Positions 1 to 12,332 of a stretch of 64,000 bases of DNA are shown piece by piece. Position 1 is the first letter of the stretch, and every line of letters starts with the position of its first letter. The stretch is from Epiperipatus broadwayi (taxonomy: Eukaryota > Onychophora > Udeonychophora > Euonychophora > Peripatidae): NCBI GenBank assembly GCA_028023455.1, contig JAQFVV010006200.1, positions 7,862,521 through 7,926,520 on the forward strand, in the 5' to 3' direction. Both the position numbers and the translations under genes were made by a program. The notes under the pieces were generated by a model. That model was not told the DNA's origin, made no database searches, and saw nothing but the letters and a program-made list of their open reading frames with translations.

Positions 1-1413
1 ATGATGTAGGAGTCTGCAATAGATTTAATTTCTTGACAACCAGTTGGGATCTCCCTATGACAGTTACAGACCAAAAGGAATGGCAAGTAGCGGCTTCATT
101 TTAAAAAAGACAAACAATCTACTAAGTGATCACAAAGATGGAACTCTAAATCTGCAGAATCCAGATAGTATAAACTTTTTTTGCTTATCTAATAGGAATT
201 TTTCCTAAATTTACAATGAGTAATTGAAAATAAGAACTCTCATCTGACCTAAAGAATTCAAAATCAGTTAATAATTTTTTTCTGCATATGTTTAATTAAT
301 CATTTCCATTTCTTGTTTTTGCTTTTGTTATGTGTTAATTAAATTATTTGACTATATTTAAATTTAAGTTGGGTGTGGATAGCTATATAGAATTGTTAAG
401 TTTGTTAGCTTAAGGGAGGGTTAATCTTGGGTTAGTTGTTTCATGGTTAAATCGGGTTAATGTATTGGATATATTGGTATAATTAGTAAATGTGGTATGA
501 AGATCCACTACATGCAGGATCATGTATGCACCGCACTTGGGCAAAATAAATCCCATTTCTTAATGACCAATGTAAGCAGATATATTCCCTGCTCCTTGGA
601 TCACTCCTTTAGCCTATGGAATGGGATAGTAAGATGGCAAAAAAAACCACAATCTTTTCCTATGGAGTTTTCTTTTTTTATTGTTCTTCTTGCCAGACAG
701 ATGTAATATTCCTGTACTGGATGAGAGACAATTTCTTCTCTACAACTATGCTGTTCAGATGTGCATTTCTGATAGTATGGTATTGTGCTGTTGTATTCAT
801 GCTGCATTGAATACATCGATATGTCACATAGATTGGCATTGGTTTGACTGTGAACTTTTGGCCTAGGGTTAAATAAGGGCTATATATTTTCTTTTTTGAA
901 TAAATCCGTATAGTGTATCTATACTCAACATTGTAAAACACAACTCTTATTAAAATCCATCTGTGCAGATTTTCTAAATAATAATATAAAATTAATAATA
1001 TCTAAATTTATTCCTCAATTTTAAATATTTATATAAGTGCATCAATAAATCTTTTGTGTGTATTAATTCTGGCAGTAGCTTATTTATTTATTTTATGGAA
1101 ATCTTTTTTATTAAAATATTTCTTTTAAACAAGTTTTATATTAAATCTTTGCATCTCCATGAACTAGTGGCATGGGCTGACGGTCATAATTAAATATATA
1201 TGTAAAAATTAGATCTTAACAGTACATATCTGCCTACTATATAAATTTTCCAGGTTCAAATAGCCTGGTGGTGCCCTTGTACAGCAGATACGATGACACT
1301 CCAACTATCTGTTACACCCCGACTGTTATGATATATATATATATATAATACTTTGATACTCCTCCATTATTGTTAATATGAAAAAGGCTGCAACAGAAAA
1401 TGAAACATATATA
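1..1413. other. AT-rich stretch without a recognisable gene
   Basis: No coding region or repeat boundary can be supported here. The short ORFs around 497-941 overlap on both strands, show no family signature and have the composition of the surrounding DNA. A short (TA)n run lies near 1,333-1,347. Intron or intergenic sequence is the simplest reading. Confidence 0.5.
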
Positions 1414-4400
1414 TTGTAACATAAATAAAGGAGTTCAAAAGATATTACCATTATATACTGAGAAATAGGCATTGAAATTTATTAATCCAATACTCAAGTA
1501 AATATTAATTATCAATAAAAATATCAGTGGTTTAAATTCATCAATTTCTACTTAAGATTTCCAAAGATATCATATCAATAATTAGACACAATAATGCTTG
1601 GAAACTAGCCATTTAAGGTGTCTGGCCTATTTCAAACCTTAGTTAGGCAGGCATTGTATCATCAATAAATAAGTAAAAACTATAAACAAATTATTAAGTA
1701 CAAATTATTATAGCTCAGGAAATAACATCAAGCAGATGAGTACACTGGTAACTCAATAAAATATCTTCTCAGGTATACAGACAGTAGATTTGATCCCCTT
1801 TCATCTCTTGGTTTGATGTCAAGTGCATATTTAAGTAAATAACAAGTGAATATGGTCTAGCAGGGTGCCACTAGAATATCTGAACCTAGACACAGTTCTA
1901 TCTTATAACCTTTTCACATGTACCGGGTTTGAATCCCTTTTTGGTACTTTATTTCTAACAAAAATAGAGGATTTTGCTTTTAGATCCATATCACTGTATG
2001 CACTAATATTTAGGTAAACATAAAACATCCTTAAACTAAAGTGGAGTATATAAAATTCATTAGACAGAAATCATTTCCTAGATCTTAACATAATAAATGC
2101 ATTTCAATATCTTTATAAGTTTTACTAGCTCAGATTATACTATTAATTTAGGATGGCAATTCACTCATCCTTGCATGATATAGATGGTGGAATGGTGGTT
2201 ATTATAATTATTCATGAATGTCAACTAAATACCATGAAATCACTTATTTATCTATGGCCTTTAAACATTTATCTAGCTCATTAATTCAAGCGTGATGATG
2301 ATGATGACGATAATGATAATAATAATAGTTCCATCCACAGCTTTAGGACTAAGCCTAATCATAAAACTTTTTTTAAAGAAATTCATAACTATTGCTTAAT
2401 CTTAGTATATCTAATTAAATCTTAACTAATTAATATCAACCATTGATGATGAATGATCACAACTAATAAAGAATACTCTCAATCAAATATATACACCTTG
2501 TTTAATAAAACAATTTAACATCTATTAGTTTATTATGAACATATACAAACAATTTAAAGATAAAACCAATAATTTATATGAATAATAATGATAACAACAA
2601 TAATTGATTATTTGGCAATCATAAGATTAATTTTGAATTCTTCCCCCTTTCCCATCAAAGATATATACTGTATATTAAATTGGATACTAAGTTTGCTAAA
2701 GTTTTGAATTCACAAGAAAATATTTCATAAAATAAAAAATAAAAATTCACTCTTTTTTTCCTCTTTTGCACACATACTTTTATAATCTAACATGTAAAGT
2801 AGAATATAAAAAAATGTTAGTAGAATCAGAAAAAGAAGATTTCCAGAAAGAAGTTTTTAAACTATTTCTCCCCTTTCCCATTAAGCTTGGAGATCACTAT
2901 TCTTTAAATCAAAACAAAAATAATCTAATATTTTTAATGCTATATATGTCTATTATTCTTCCACTCACACACAATTATATCCATGTAACAATTTAATAGA
3001 TTACTGTGTAGGTGTGTGTTTCTTCCCATAATAACCAAAATATTATTTAAAAACAAAATAATAATACAAAAAAAAATCTTTTACATATTAACAAACATTT
3101 CATAATTTTAGATTGATATACAATAATACCCTTTAGAAAATACTTCATTAATAAGCTGGGTATACATAAAATTATTACTCAAGGTTATAGTTATTATTAT
3201 TGAAGAAAACTATGGTTTTAATCGATTTTGGGTTGTGTTAAAGTTCTGAGAAAAAATATAAAACTTCATTTCTAAAATTTTAGAATAGTCTTTGATATAA
3301 TAAAAAGAAAATATATAGTAAAAGTTCATATTACCAGTCCCACAGGTTCAAACTTAGCTTGTTTAATGTTCATACTTTTGCAGCAATCATGGTTTCTTTT
3401 TCTTGAGGCTTGTAATTATTTAACGGTTATGATTATGGTAATATTATTTGCCACTGGAACCCTTTTTTCCTCTTCCTTCCTTGTTACGCATAATTCTTCC
3501 ACAAGAGTATATCAGTTGTTCTCTCATTTGCAATTTTTTCTTACTGGGTTTAAATTCAATCACTGGAACAATTGTACTAGATGATTCAATTTGTACTAGA
3601 TGATTTAATATTTATTAGTAGATTAATCATTTTTCTTCAGCTTTCAAATGCATGTAAATGTTTCTTTGCTTACCATATCGAATTTTTCTCTTTTCAATCA
3701 GTCATCCGATGTGGAATATTTAATTTCATTTTAGACAAGACTTTTTTTTCCATATGATATGGTAGCTGATGATGAGTCTGGTAGACAGATGAGAAATTTT
3801 TTTTTTTTTCAACCTGCCATGCTGTTTTTAATCTTCACAAAAAAAAAACTTTATATTAAAATGATTTTTAAAATTGATATCTGCTGAATTAAAATGCTTG
3901 TCTGCCTTAGTTTCAATATTTTAAAATTCTCCTCTCTCTCTCTCAACTGATTTTTTAGACTGCTTTTATATCTGATTTTTTTCTATTTTTGACCAATTCG
4001 TTTAGTTATTTTCCTCGTGTGACTTTCTCTAGGAACATATGAAAAATTGCACCATCCTGATTTGCAGACAAACTTTTGTTTTGGAGAAAAAAATAGTCTT
4101 AATCCTTTTTCTTCACATATGTAACACCTAAAATTTTGAGCTTTTCTTTTTGATCTTAGGATGAGATACTTTTAAAATTAGACTTCTCACATCATCTCTA
4201 AGTTTTAACAGAAAAACAACCCTTATAATACAAAATTGTTGAGTAAGAAAAAAAAAACAATTTAACAGATTTTCTTTTTTCTTTCAATATGTAATAAATA
4301 TGGATATATTTATATGATACACACACCTTATCATTCAAATCATTTATAAACTGACATATTAAAATAATCTGAGTGCTAGCTTAGTAATTCTAACCTCAAT

Positions 4401-4878
4401 ATTTAAAATTAAATCCTTAGCGTTTGAATCCAAATTATAATCATAGAAAAGTAAAACAGAAACAGAACAAGATATCAAAATCCAGAAAGTGTAGGTTAGT
4501 TTTAAAGAAAGTTAATATGTGGAATTTAAAAGTGACTAACTAAATAGCTTTGTTAATACACACTGCCTAAATAAATAGCTTTGTTAACACACACTGCCTA
4601 TATATGTGTTATAACTTTATTTAAAAAAATGATTTTGAATAACTAAATGTGTGTACTATTCTTTTGAGATTTATTAACACATAAACAACTAAAGAATATA
4701 ACTGTTGTCCCCACTCTCTCTCTCATTGTCTTAAGCTTTTATAGAACTTGACCCTGTAGGGTTTAAACTTGGGTGCCCTCCAGCTTCCTTTCCTATATAA
4801 AATTGTGATGATTTTTGTTCATTTTCTTTCATGCACATTACTACAAATTTAGCTAATGACTAAATTGTAATGGCACAA
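1414..4878 (+). mobile_element. TTGTAAC-family non-coding repeat, copy A
   Basis: About 3.47 kb that recurs in the same orientation at 32,799-36,395 and inverted at 50,708-54,235. Recognisable shared stretches include the tRNA-like segment near 1,853, the region with the word CTTTAGGACTAAGCCTAA (2,340), and the right end ATGGCACAATATATA. The left end reads TATA-TTGTAAC and the right end GCACAA-TATA, which gives short imperfect inverted termini and a TATA flank on each side. No protein domain is visible; ORFs inside (2,766-2,996; 3,366-3,584) are not conserved between copies. The superfamily is unknown. A solo LTR (TG...CA ends) is an alternative reading of the same ends. Confidence 0.7.
1853..1936 (+). 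repeat. tRNA-like segment with A and B boxes inside copy A
   Basis: TGGTCTAGCAGG at 1,853-1,864 fits the pol III A-box consensus, and GGTTTGAATCC at 1,926-1,936 differs from the B-box consensus at one base. The spacing of about 60 nt is long but tolerated in tRNAs with extra arms. The same pair recurs in copy B (33,403 and 33,475) and, damaged, in copy C. It may be an ancient SINE or tRNA pseudogene trapped in the repeat. No cloverleaf was confirmed. Confidence 0.45.
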
Positions 4879-5034
4879 TATATACTTTCATTTCTTAGAC
4901 TTTTTTCAGAAAATTATACAACTATAATTAGACAAAAATTGATTTGATGGTATTAAATTAAATTGTATAGAAACAAGTTGTTTATTATTTTGATTTATTT
5001 ATAATTCAATTGATTAAGACTATATATATATATA

Positions 5035-5834
5035 TTGTAACCCTCAAACAAGATCATACTTGAAAGGACTGTAATAACTATGGAATTTTTTAAATCACAG
5101 AGTATGAATTCTCTCATAGATAAAATATAATATAAACATAAATAATAAAATTTAAAGTTCTTGTTAAAATCTTATCTAAGGTTCTAATTAATATCTCAGG
5201 TGGTTATTAAATTTAAATCTACATAATGGGTTTTACATTTTATCTACATCTCATGATGATACAAAATATAATTATTTTACTAAACATTTGAACACTATTA
5301 AATGCAATAACTATGTTCTTATATATTAAATATTTTACATTTCTCTTATAGTCATGTAATCTTATGTCTTATGTTTTAAAATGAATAAAAGATGCATATG
5401 TGCAATACTTAAATATCTGAATACTTCAGATAACCAGCTGGTTAGCAATAAAATACTGATTAAATATTTAAAATTCTTCCTACATGAATATTCATTTTCA
5501 TACAGCCTATAGACATATTCTAATATCTCCATATATGAGTTTGTACCAATCAATGAAAAGTAAAATAATACAGCAGGTAGAAAGGATACTTTTATGCTGC
5601 TACATCATTCAGAACAATTATAATAAAGATAAGTCAACATAATATTTATTTTAAGTAATGCAGATGTTAAATAAATGATAAATAAAGTGAATAAGCAAAT
5701 TTAATGAGACTTTTAAAATATACTTTCATGTACAATAATATTTAATAGCTTTACATTATCTGTATAAATTGGTGTGGTCATGACAATGAACTCATAAATG
5801 TATTTAATGAATAATAAAATATATATATTTACAA
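5035..5834 (+). mobile_element. short TTGTAAC-family element
   Basis: Starts TTGTAAC directly after a TATA run and ends TTTACAA directly before TATA, so it has 6-bp inverted termini and a TATA target duplication. These ends match those of the 4.2-kb element at 41,568-45,806 and the left ends of copies A-C. The 0.8-kb interior is AT-rich and non-coding. The ends alone are short enough to occur by chance in such AT-rich DNA, so confidence is moderate. Confidence 0.4.
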
Positions 5835-7950
5835 TATAACAATATTCAAGCACTGATTATTTCATTGGCCGAGTGAGGTAAAAGTCTAAACTTTTAATTG
5901 GTCAATTCACAAACTCAACCGTCAAAATATATTCATCTTTTAATATTATATTCACTTTAGTTTTGTTTGTAAAAAGTATATTAATAATTTGTCAGGTTAT
6001 GAAAGTGAACAAAAGTTTTTTCAAAAATGAATTTTTATTTATAATTATAAAAATATTTGATAGCAGCAAATCTAAAACGAACATTACTCACCAACTAAAA
6101 AGTTTTGCTGACATCAGTAATTTCTTCCCAATTTTACGTTGCGGAAAATTAAATAATTTTTGCTAAAGTCTTAACTATTTTTCTAAAATAATTTTATTTT
6201 TAGCATATTTTATCAAAATAATTTATATGTCAAAAAATACTTTGAAAATGGTCTAAAACATTTGTTTATCACTTTCGAAATGAAAGAAAAGAAATCGTAG
6301 CGGTTTCATTATTGACAAGTGGTTTTCTTTGTCCTTGACAGTTAACAGCCAATAAGCATCAAGGATGGACTGCCCTCTTCCTTTGTTAGAACTTCAATGT
6401 CAGTTTTATTGATTTTTTACTTGTAAAATAATTCAAGAGAGGGCAGCATCTTACGGAACTTTTTATAACCTTTCAAAGGACGGTAAAATCTTAACGGTAG
6501 GGTTAAAATGACGGAATTTGAGTGACTTGACGCCATCTCGGTTTTAGTCGCAATGACCACACAAAAGGTTAATACAATAAAAGAATTTTATACAGGGGGC
6601 AATAAATTTAATATTACAAATTATAGCTGATAAAAACATTTATCTAATTTAAAACAAAATATATTTCCTTGAAGAAATCTCTATAAAATTATAATTATGA
6701 CATTTATATTATAGTTAAGATGTTGTCACACTTTTATTTAAGATACTAACCATCTAACAATTAGGTACATAGAATATCATATATATGCCTATAAACAGGT
6801 TACTACAGTACAATACTAGTGACATTCAAAAATCAGTGTGGAATTATAATTCTAATGACATTGCAGAGATATCTGGATACAATGCAAACTAATGAAATAA
6901 GTTTATCAGAATAATAAAAGAACTCAATACTAACAATAAACTAACAACTCTAAAATAACTTATAGTAGAACTAGCAAAAACAATTACATAGATGTGCATG
7001 CCTTACATGTTCTCATACATTAAAAATACATATTATTAACAGAAAGTTAAAGGGTAAATGAATGGTAATAAATAGATAAATGGGCAATGTTTTTTTTTTT
7101 TGTTAGTAAATCTGTAGATGTCAAGATGTATTCATAAAATTAATAAATATACACATATAGATTAACTTAAAAATTTGTTTTTAAGGAAAAGATAGTTTAA
7201 TAATTATTGCTTAAAAAAATTCTAACTTTTATTTTATATGTATGTATGTATGTAAATAAATCATTTGATGGCCTTCTCTGAATTTTCAGAATTTATTTAA
7301 TATAATGATTATTATATTATATTTAAATGCAGAAATTATATTTTGTGAAACGTATTATTGATATCTTTAATACGCATGTGCGTATTGTTAATTTATTTTA
7401 CTTTAATGGATTTTTCTGTTTTATTGTTAATTTATAAACTGCCTAATCTATCATAGTATTATTGGAAATCTTAAGAAGGTTTGGACAGATACATTTATTC
7501 TGTTTATATATATAGAAATAAAAACAATAAATTATAACAGTGATAATATATTTTATAAATAATTATAATATTTAAGAAATAGTGCATTATCGGAGATTGA
7601 CTTCCGTTTGAATAATAAATTACATAGTTTCAGTTAATTTCTTAATTTTCTTCAATTGAAAACCATTTAAATTCAAATTTACCAGAAGTAAATGTCATAA
7701 TAGCATTGTCATCATTAAATTCTTTATTTTTATTACAATAATTATTTTACAATAGATGTTTTAATTTACATTTATACATTCACTCTCATACGCACGCACA
7801 TAAGTATAATGTTTAAAATATTGTGAAATGTAAAATTATATTGTACAAAACTGTGTGAAAAATTAATAATTATGATGGTATTAATAATTAAAATTGCTAA
7901 ATCAGTTTTTAAATGCAGTGCATCTTTGTCAACATTATTATAATATTTAT
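5835..7950. other. unassigned DNA with a GC-richer patch at 6,250-6,560
   Basis: Mostly AT-rich and featureless. Between about 6,250 and 6,560 the composition is clearly less AT-rich and contains several CpGs (for example GACGCCATCTCGG near 6,530). No ORF with a family signature crosses it. It could be a promoter or first-exon region, or an old repeat end. Confidence 0.3.
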
Positions 7951-8140
7951 TGAACTCGGACTTTCACACGACCCTCAACTATCCATGCTATCTCGTACAG
8001 CTGACACACTTGATCACACACATGTCGAAAAGATAAATAATCATGGTGACACCATGATTATTTATTTTTTTGACATGTGTGAGATCAAGTGTGTCAGCAG
8101 TATGATGGATTGTTGAGGGTCGTGTGAAAGTCTGAGTTCA
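7951..8140. repeat. near-perfect 190-bp hairpin (foldback with tRNA-like arms)
   Basis: Arms of about 90 bp (7,951-8,048 and 8,050-8,140) are inverted copies meeting at CATGGTG-A-CACCATG, with one unpaired base. The right arm ends in GAGTTCAAACCCC, a B-box-like word. The arm sequence recurs as a single arm at 29,281-29,400. It also resembles the 3' flank of the hammerhead at 20,715-20,786: the order of a TTATTTAT/TTTATC block, TGTGAGATCA/TGTGATCA and TATGA is the same. It is best read as a member of the same element family lacking the ribozyme core. Confidence 0.8.
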
Positions 8141-9416
8141 AACCCCTATATATTACATATGGGAGTACAGATATGAAAAAGCCTATACTGTAGAAAAAAT
8201 TCATATATTATAATATATTCTTAGTGCTATATATTTTATAGTCATTATTTATGGGTTATTAAGATATTAGAATTTGTATGCAGTCAAAGAAGTAAAACTT
8301 TTAAATAGGAAATAATATTTTAGAAAAACTCATCTATTCACATGTTAATTGATAATCAATGAAGATGCATGCAATTAAATCACAGTGATATGATATACAT
8401 GATTTAATACTTCCATTTCATGACACATTTTTAAAATGGTATGAATCCTGCAACATGCATTTTATGTTGAATAAGCAATCCCTAGTTGTCCCAGGGTCAC
8501 AATCTCTTACATATGACTTCATCACTTGTTCAGTATTTATCAGTATGAAATTATTATTATTTGATCTATAACTATAAAAGTTTCAGGGTTCTTATCTATA
8601 GTACCATTCATTTTAGATTAAAAATGATCACTGGTTTGCAGAAAGCTCCAATTTTTTCATGCATGAGTATCCATGTGCCATACAAATTTTTGCTACTGTG
8701 CAATTTTTGTAAAAAAAAATATGGTACTTAAAAATAAATAATAATTAGCATTTATTTTATAATTTAATAGTGTACTAAAAAAAAAAATTAACATTTAAAT
8801 ATTGCTTAGTTTAATAAAATCTTAGAGCCTGTTTTGTAAATGAAAGCAGGATATTTTTTTCGAAGAGTGAATGCCAAAATTTTTTATATATTTTTTTTTC
8901 TCAGTATTATCAAAAATTGGTTTTAATTATAGTATTACTTTATAAAAGTTGGACATTATTTTTATTACTAAAGGCGCAACACACTAAATTTAGCCACTAA
9001 AGGGTCAAGTGTGGAGCATGTGTTTAGATTGGCCACCCCTGCTTTAGATAAATACATAAGTGATTATTACTAATTATTTTTATTACACTTGATCTAGATA
9101 TATTTATAAAACAGTTAAAGATTAATATAGCTATATTTTATTATATACAAACATATAATATCATAAGTACAACTTCATCCCCCTATTTCATATATATTCC
9201 AATTTTTAGATATACTTAAAACTTTTTTTCCAGCACACATTTTTCAAATATATGAAGACATTTTGAAAAATAAATGATTCCCAGGATGCACTTCATGCTG
9301 AGTCAAAACTCTTCATTCAGCGCAGGGCACAATCTTTTACATATATTTTTATCAAATTATAGTAATTTGATAATGATAAATACTAAACAAATAATCAAAA
9401 TATGATATAATATAGG
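8141..9416. other. AT-rich stretch, nothing recognised
   Basis: No ORF, repeat boundary or RNA structure could be supported. Poly(A)/poly(T) runs occur near 8,710, 8,777 and 8,890. Confidence 0.4.
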
Positions 9417-9478
9417 GGATTTGAACACAGACTTTCAAGCTCCTTCAGTTATCAAAGTATATGTTCAAATCCTGATAT
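9417..9478. repeat. short B-box foldback
   Basis: GGATTTGAACA at 9,419 and TGTTCAAATCC near 9,466-9,476 are exact inverted copies, each a B-box-like word, enclosing about 36 bp. The left arm continues with CAGACTTTCAAG, shared with 7,951-8,140 and 60,718-60,778. It lies about 50 bp upstream of the hammerhead at 9,527, so the two may belong to one element. Confidence 0.55.
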
Positions 9479-9526
9479 CACATCTAAACTCGAGGTATAC
9501 AAATTAGATTTGTATTTAAAATCAAG

Positions 9527-9627
9527 ATATGAATAAAAGATTACAACCTGGGCCAACTGAAGAGGGCTGGTTTAGCATGAAATGCTCTTGGGTGTCATTT
9601 ACCCATTTCAGATATCTTTATTCATAT
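9527..9627 (+). ncRNA. hammerhead ribozyme, type I, minimal stem III (copy 1)
   Basis: Core CTGAAGA is at 9,557-9,563, helix II at 9,564-9,578, and GAAA at 9,579-9,582. Stem III is a single A-U pair (9,582 with 9,586) closing a TGC loop. The predicted cleavage triplet is CTC, with cleavage after 9,587. Inner stem I pairs CCAA (9,553-9,556) with TTGG (9,588-9,591). Farther out, ATATGAATAAA (about 9,527-9,538) pairs with TTTATTCATAT (9,617-9,627), so the ribozyme sits in a long hairpin. Helix II has one mismatch and a G-U closing pair. All core residues expected of a hammerhead are present. Minimal-stem-III type I hammerheads are known from Penelope-like elements and retrozymes. Activity is inferred. 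Confidence 0.72.
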
Positions 9628-9629
9628 AT

Positions 9630-11520
9630 TTTAAGAATATGTGATAAAATGAAAATTCTAAGTACATCTAAAAATGATATTATGCAGACAAAAAAAGAGA
9701 GATAAAGCTAAATTAATGACAGAAATTTAATTACACATTGTCATTTTGTGAATGAAGTGGAAAAGAAAAATATTACAGTATATTCTAAATACATAAATGA
9801 TGTATTTGTGAACGGAAAAGAAGAGGGTGTTTGTAAATTAAGAAATGGTTAAATAAATTAAATAATTTGAAATGGATAATAAAAATTAATAAACGATAAA
9901 AGATTAGAGTATAATTAAAAGTGGATTAGAATATTTTGATAATAAGTTGTATATAAAGCCTATTGAGAAGGATTTGAAAGTTCCTTTGATATATAAAATG
10001 GCTGCTTTAGATTTTTTTAAAAACTAGAAATAATAAGTTTCTAAATATAGAAGTGATAAAAATGAAAATATTAGGTATTGTACATGATAAATGGTGTCGG
10101 TAATATATGATATTGGATGTATTAGACAGATCATAAAAACATTATAGAAGAAAGTTAAATAACATCATAATTAAAATAAATGAATTTCAATGCTATATTA
10201 TGCAAAAGATAATACTAATAAATAAAAGACATTTATTCCGATTATTATAATGTTGCATACAGAATACCATCTAATATAAATAGGTTACTTAATAATTCTA
10301 AAAATAACATTAATAAAGATCATAATATTAATGTTATATATAAAATCATTTGCCTTAGTGAAATGTCATGTATTGATGAATCTCAGTGTTTATTGAAAAA
10401 TAAATAAAGAATATCAATTATTGTACAAGATATTTAAATAAATAATTCTCAAACATCTGTATTTAATGACCATAAACCTAAATGTAGTGAATAGTTTGTA
10501 TTCAATTTGGATAAGGTAAAAATATTACATGAAAAGAATAATTAACAAATGAATAGAATAAACAATTTTTATTAAAAGAAAAAGTAATTTGCTAATAGAT
10601 AAAGTGGTAATATGAAAATTCATAAAGAATAGGGGATAATGTGAAATAATGCATTAGAAGTTTGTGTATCTATTTTAAGTATATATGCAATAGATAATAA
10701 TTATATATCATTAGTTGATAATGCTTATACAATTTGATTATTATTTAATATTTTAAAGTTAAACGTTACTGTGATTTATTTATTTATTTATTACACATGC
10801 ACACACACGCTATATTATTGTGATGGAATGGAAATAAGATAAATTATAAGTCAGTCATACTCATCAAGCTAATAATGATTAAACTACTAGCTGTGCACAT
10901 TAATAATGGTTAAATAACTAAGCATATTTAATGCTATCTAAAGTATTATGATTACAAACTGATTAGCTCATCTCAGGGGCTATAGTATCATATGTGTTCT
11001 GGCCATAAATAAACTAGTAGTATGTGCATTTTGAAGATGATCTTCAATCTCTTAGTGTCATCTAAATAATTATAAAAAATGATTATGTAGAATCCACCTA
11101 CATACATCAAATTTCATTATTAATCCGTAAATATATGCATACAAGGGCAAAAATATAAAATACTTAATCAAGTATTAAAATAATTTTACTGCAATAATTT
11201 AAAACAATAATTTTATTAATTATTAATAATAAAAATTAAAATTTCTAATACAAATATTCTCCAATACCACAAATAAATTATTCTAGTCCAATTCTGATAT
11301 TCTTAAAAATACAATTATTAATTTCAATAAATTGAACACAAAACAAATATATACTTAAATTGTGGAGTTACAGATATATACAAATTGTATATAATTTTAA
11401 ATATAACAATTACATATATATACAAACACATGCTTATAATAATATAAAAATTATTAACAATTATTTAATTATTATTTGTCTTAAATCTATTGTGCTGTAT
11501 TATTTCTTTAATAATTAAAA
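9630..11520. other. AT-rich stretch, nothing recognised
   Basis: Very AT-rich DNA with many short TA- and TAA-rich words. No ORF above noise, and no repeat boundary could be fixed. Confidence 0.4.
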
Positions 11521-11573
11521 AAGCAAGTCATATATAACGTGACATTACTTTTATAAGTTTGTAGTTACAAAAA

Positions 11574-11756
11574 TGCAATACAGAGAGCGTACCAATAGCT
11601 CAAAACAAGCTCTTAATTAATAAGTGCGGTATTAGCCATAAACTCGAAACCAGTTGGTCTGGAGATGAGAGTGTTCTGGATAGAGATTTTAAATATTTTT
11701 TCATACCGCACTTATTAAGAGCTTGTTTGAGCTATTGGTACGCTCTCTGTATTGCA
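11574..11756. mobile_element. foldback MITE with about 55-bp inverted repeats
   Basis: TGCAATACAGAGAGCGTACC at 11,574 is repeated inverted, ending at 11,756. The arms continue through CTCTTAATTAATAAGTGCGG / CCGCACTTATTAAGAG with a few mismatches, around an unpaired centre of roughly 70 bp. A related fragment at 18,031-18,182 contains the centre (GTTCTGGATA), one arm, and then sequence matching the flank at 11,522-11,573 in inverse orientation. The full element is therefore larger than the hairpin. No transposase is present. Confidence 0.75.
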
Positions 11757-12228
11757 TTATTTCTTTACTAATATATGAATTTAAATGTGATGTGTATAAG
11801 ACACACACAATTTATTATGCAAAAATATTTATTTATTAATAATTAATTTAATTTTAAAAAATACAGTACAAAGTCTTTTATATATAAATGAGACATAAAT
11901 CAAAAGGCATATACATGCATTTTAACAATATAAAATGTTTCAGTCATTAGTTTTAAATTCTTATTTTAAACTACTGCAAATTATTTTCATAAACCTATAA
12001 ATAATTTTTAGAAAAGTTAAATTTCATTTACCACTCGTATAATAATCTTCTCCAGAGGCAGGAAAAAATCCCTGGCTATTCTAATTTTTTTAACTTAAAC
12101 AAAAAATCTGAGAACATTTGCATAATAAAAAATTAATATTTTTTGCCTAGTATTTATTGTTTCTTCTTTTTTGTTTCTCTTGGAATTATAATTCCTTCAG
12201 TCTCTTTATTCTATATTTTCAATTAGAA

Positions 12229-12332
12229 ATCGTTGTTGGCAGAGAGGTCATCGCAACAGCCTTGCAAGAGTTGGTTGCAGACGGTTGTGGGTTCGCCTCC
12301 CGGCCGATGCTATGACGTATGGGGGGGGGGGG
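12229..12332 (+). mobile_element. tRNA-derived SINE, copy 1
   Basis: TTGGCAGAGAGGT (A-box region) and GGGTTCGCCTCCC (B box, 12,290-12,302) match the SINE at 23,757-23,864, including the shared words GGTTGCAGACGGTTGTG and CGGCCGATGCTATGAC. The head resembles a class II (Leu/Ser-type) tRNA. This copy has lost a few bases in the middle. Where its relative has a poly(A) tail, it has a run of 12 G (12,321-12,332). No target-site duplication was found. Confidence 0.75.

Noticed and set aside
1333-1420. TA-rich run as a promoter
   Set aside because: TA runs are everywhere in this AT-rich DNA and this one is simply the flank of repeat copy A.
2766-3584. Small ORFs in repeat copy A, and their counterparts around 34,778-35,961 in copy B
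   Set aside because: Frames and residues are not conserved between the copies.
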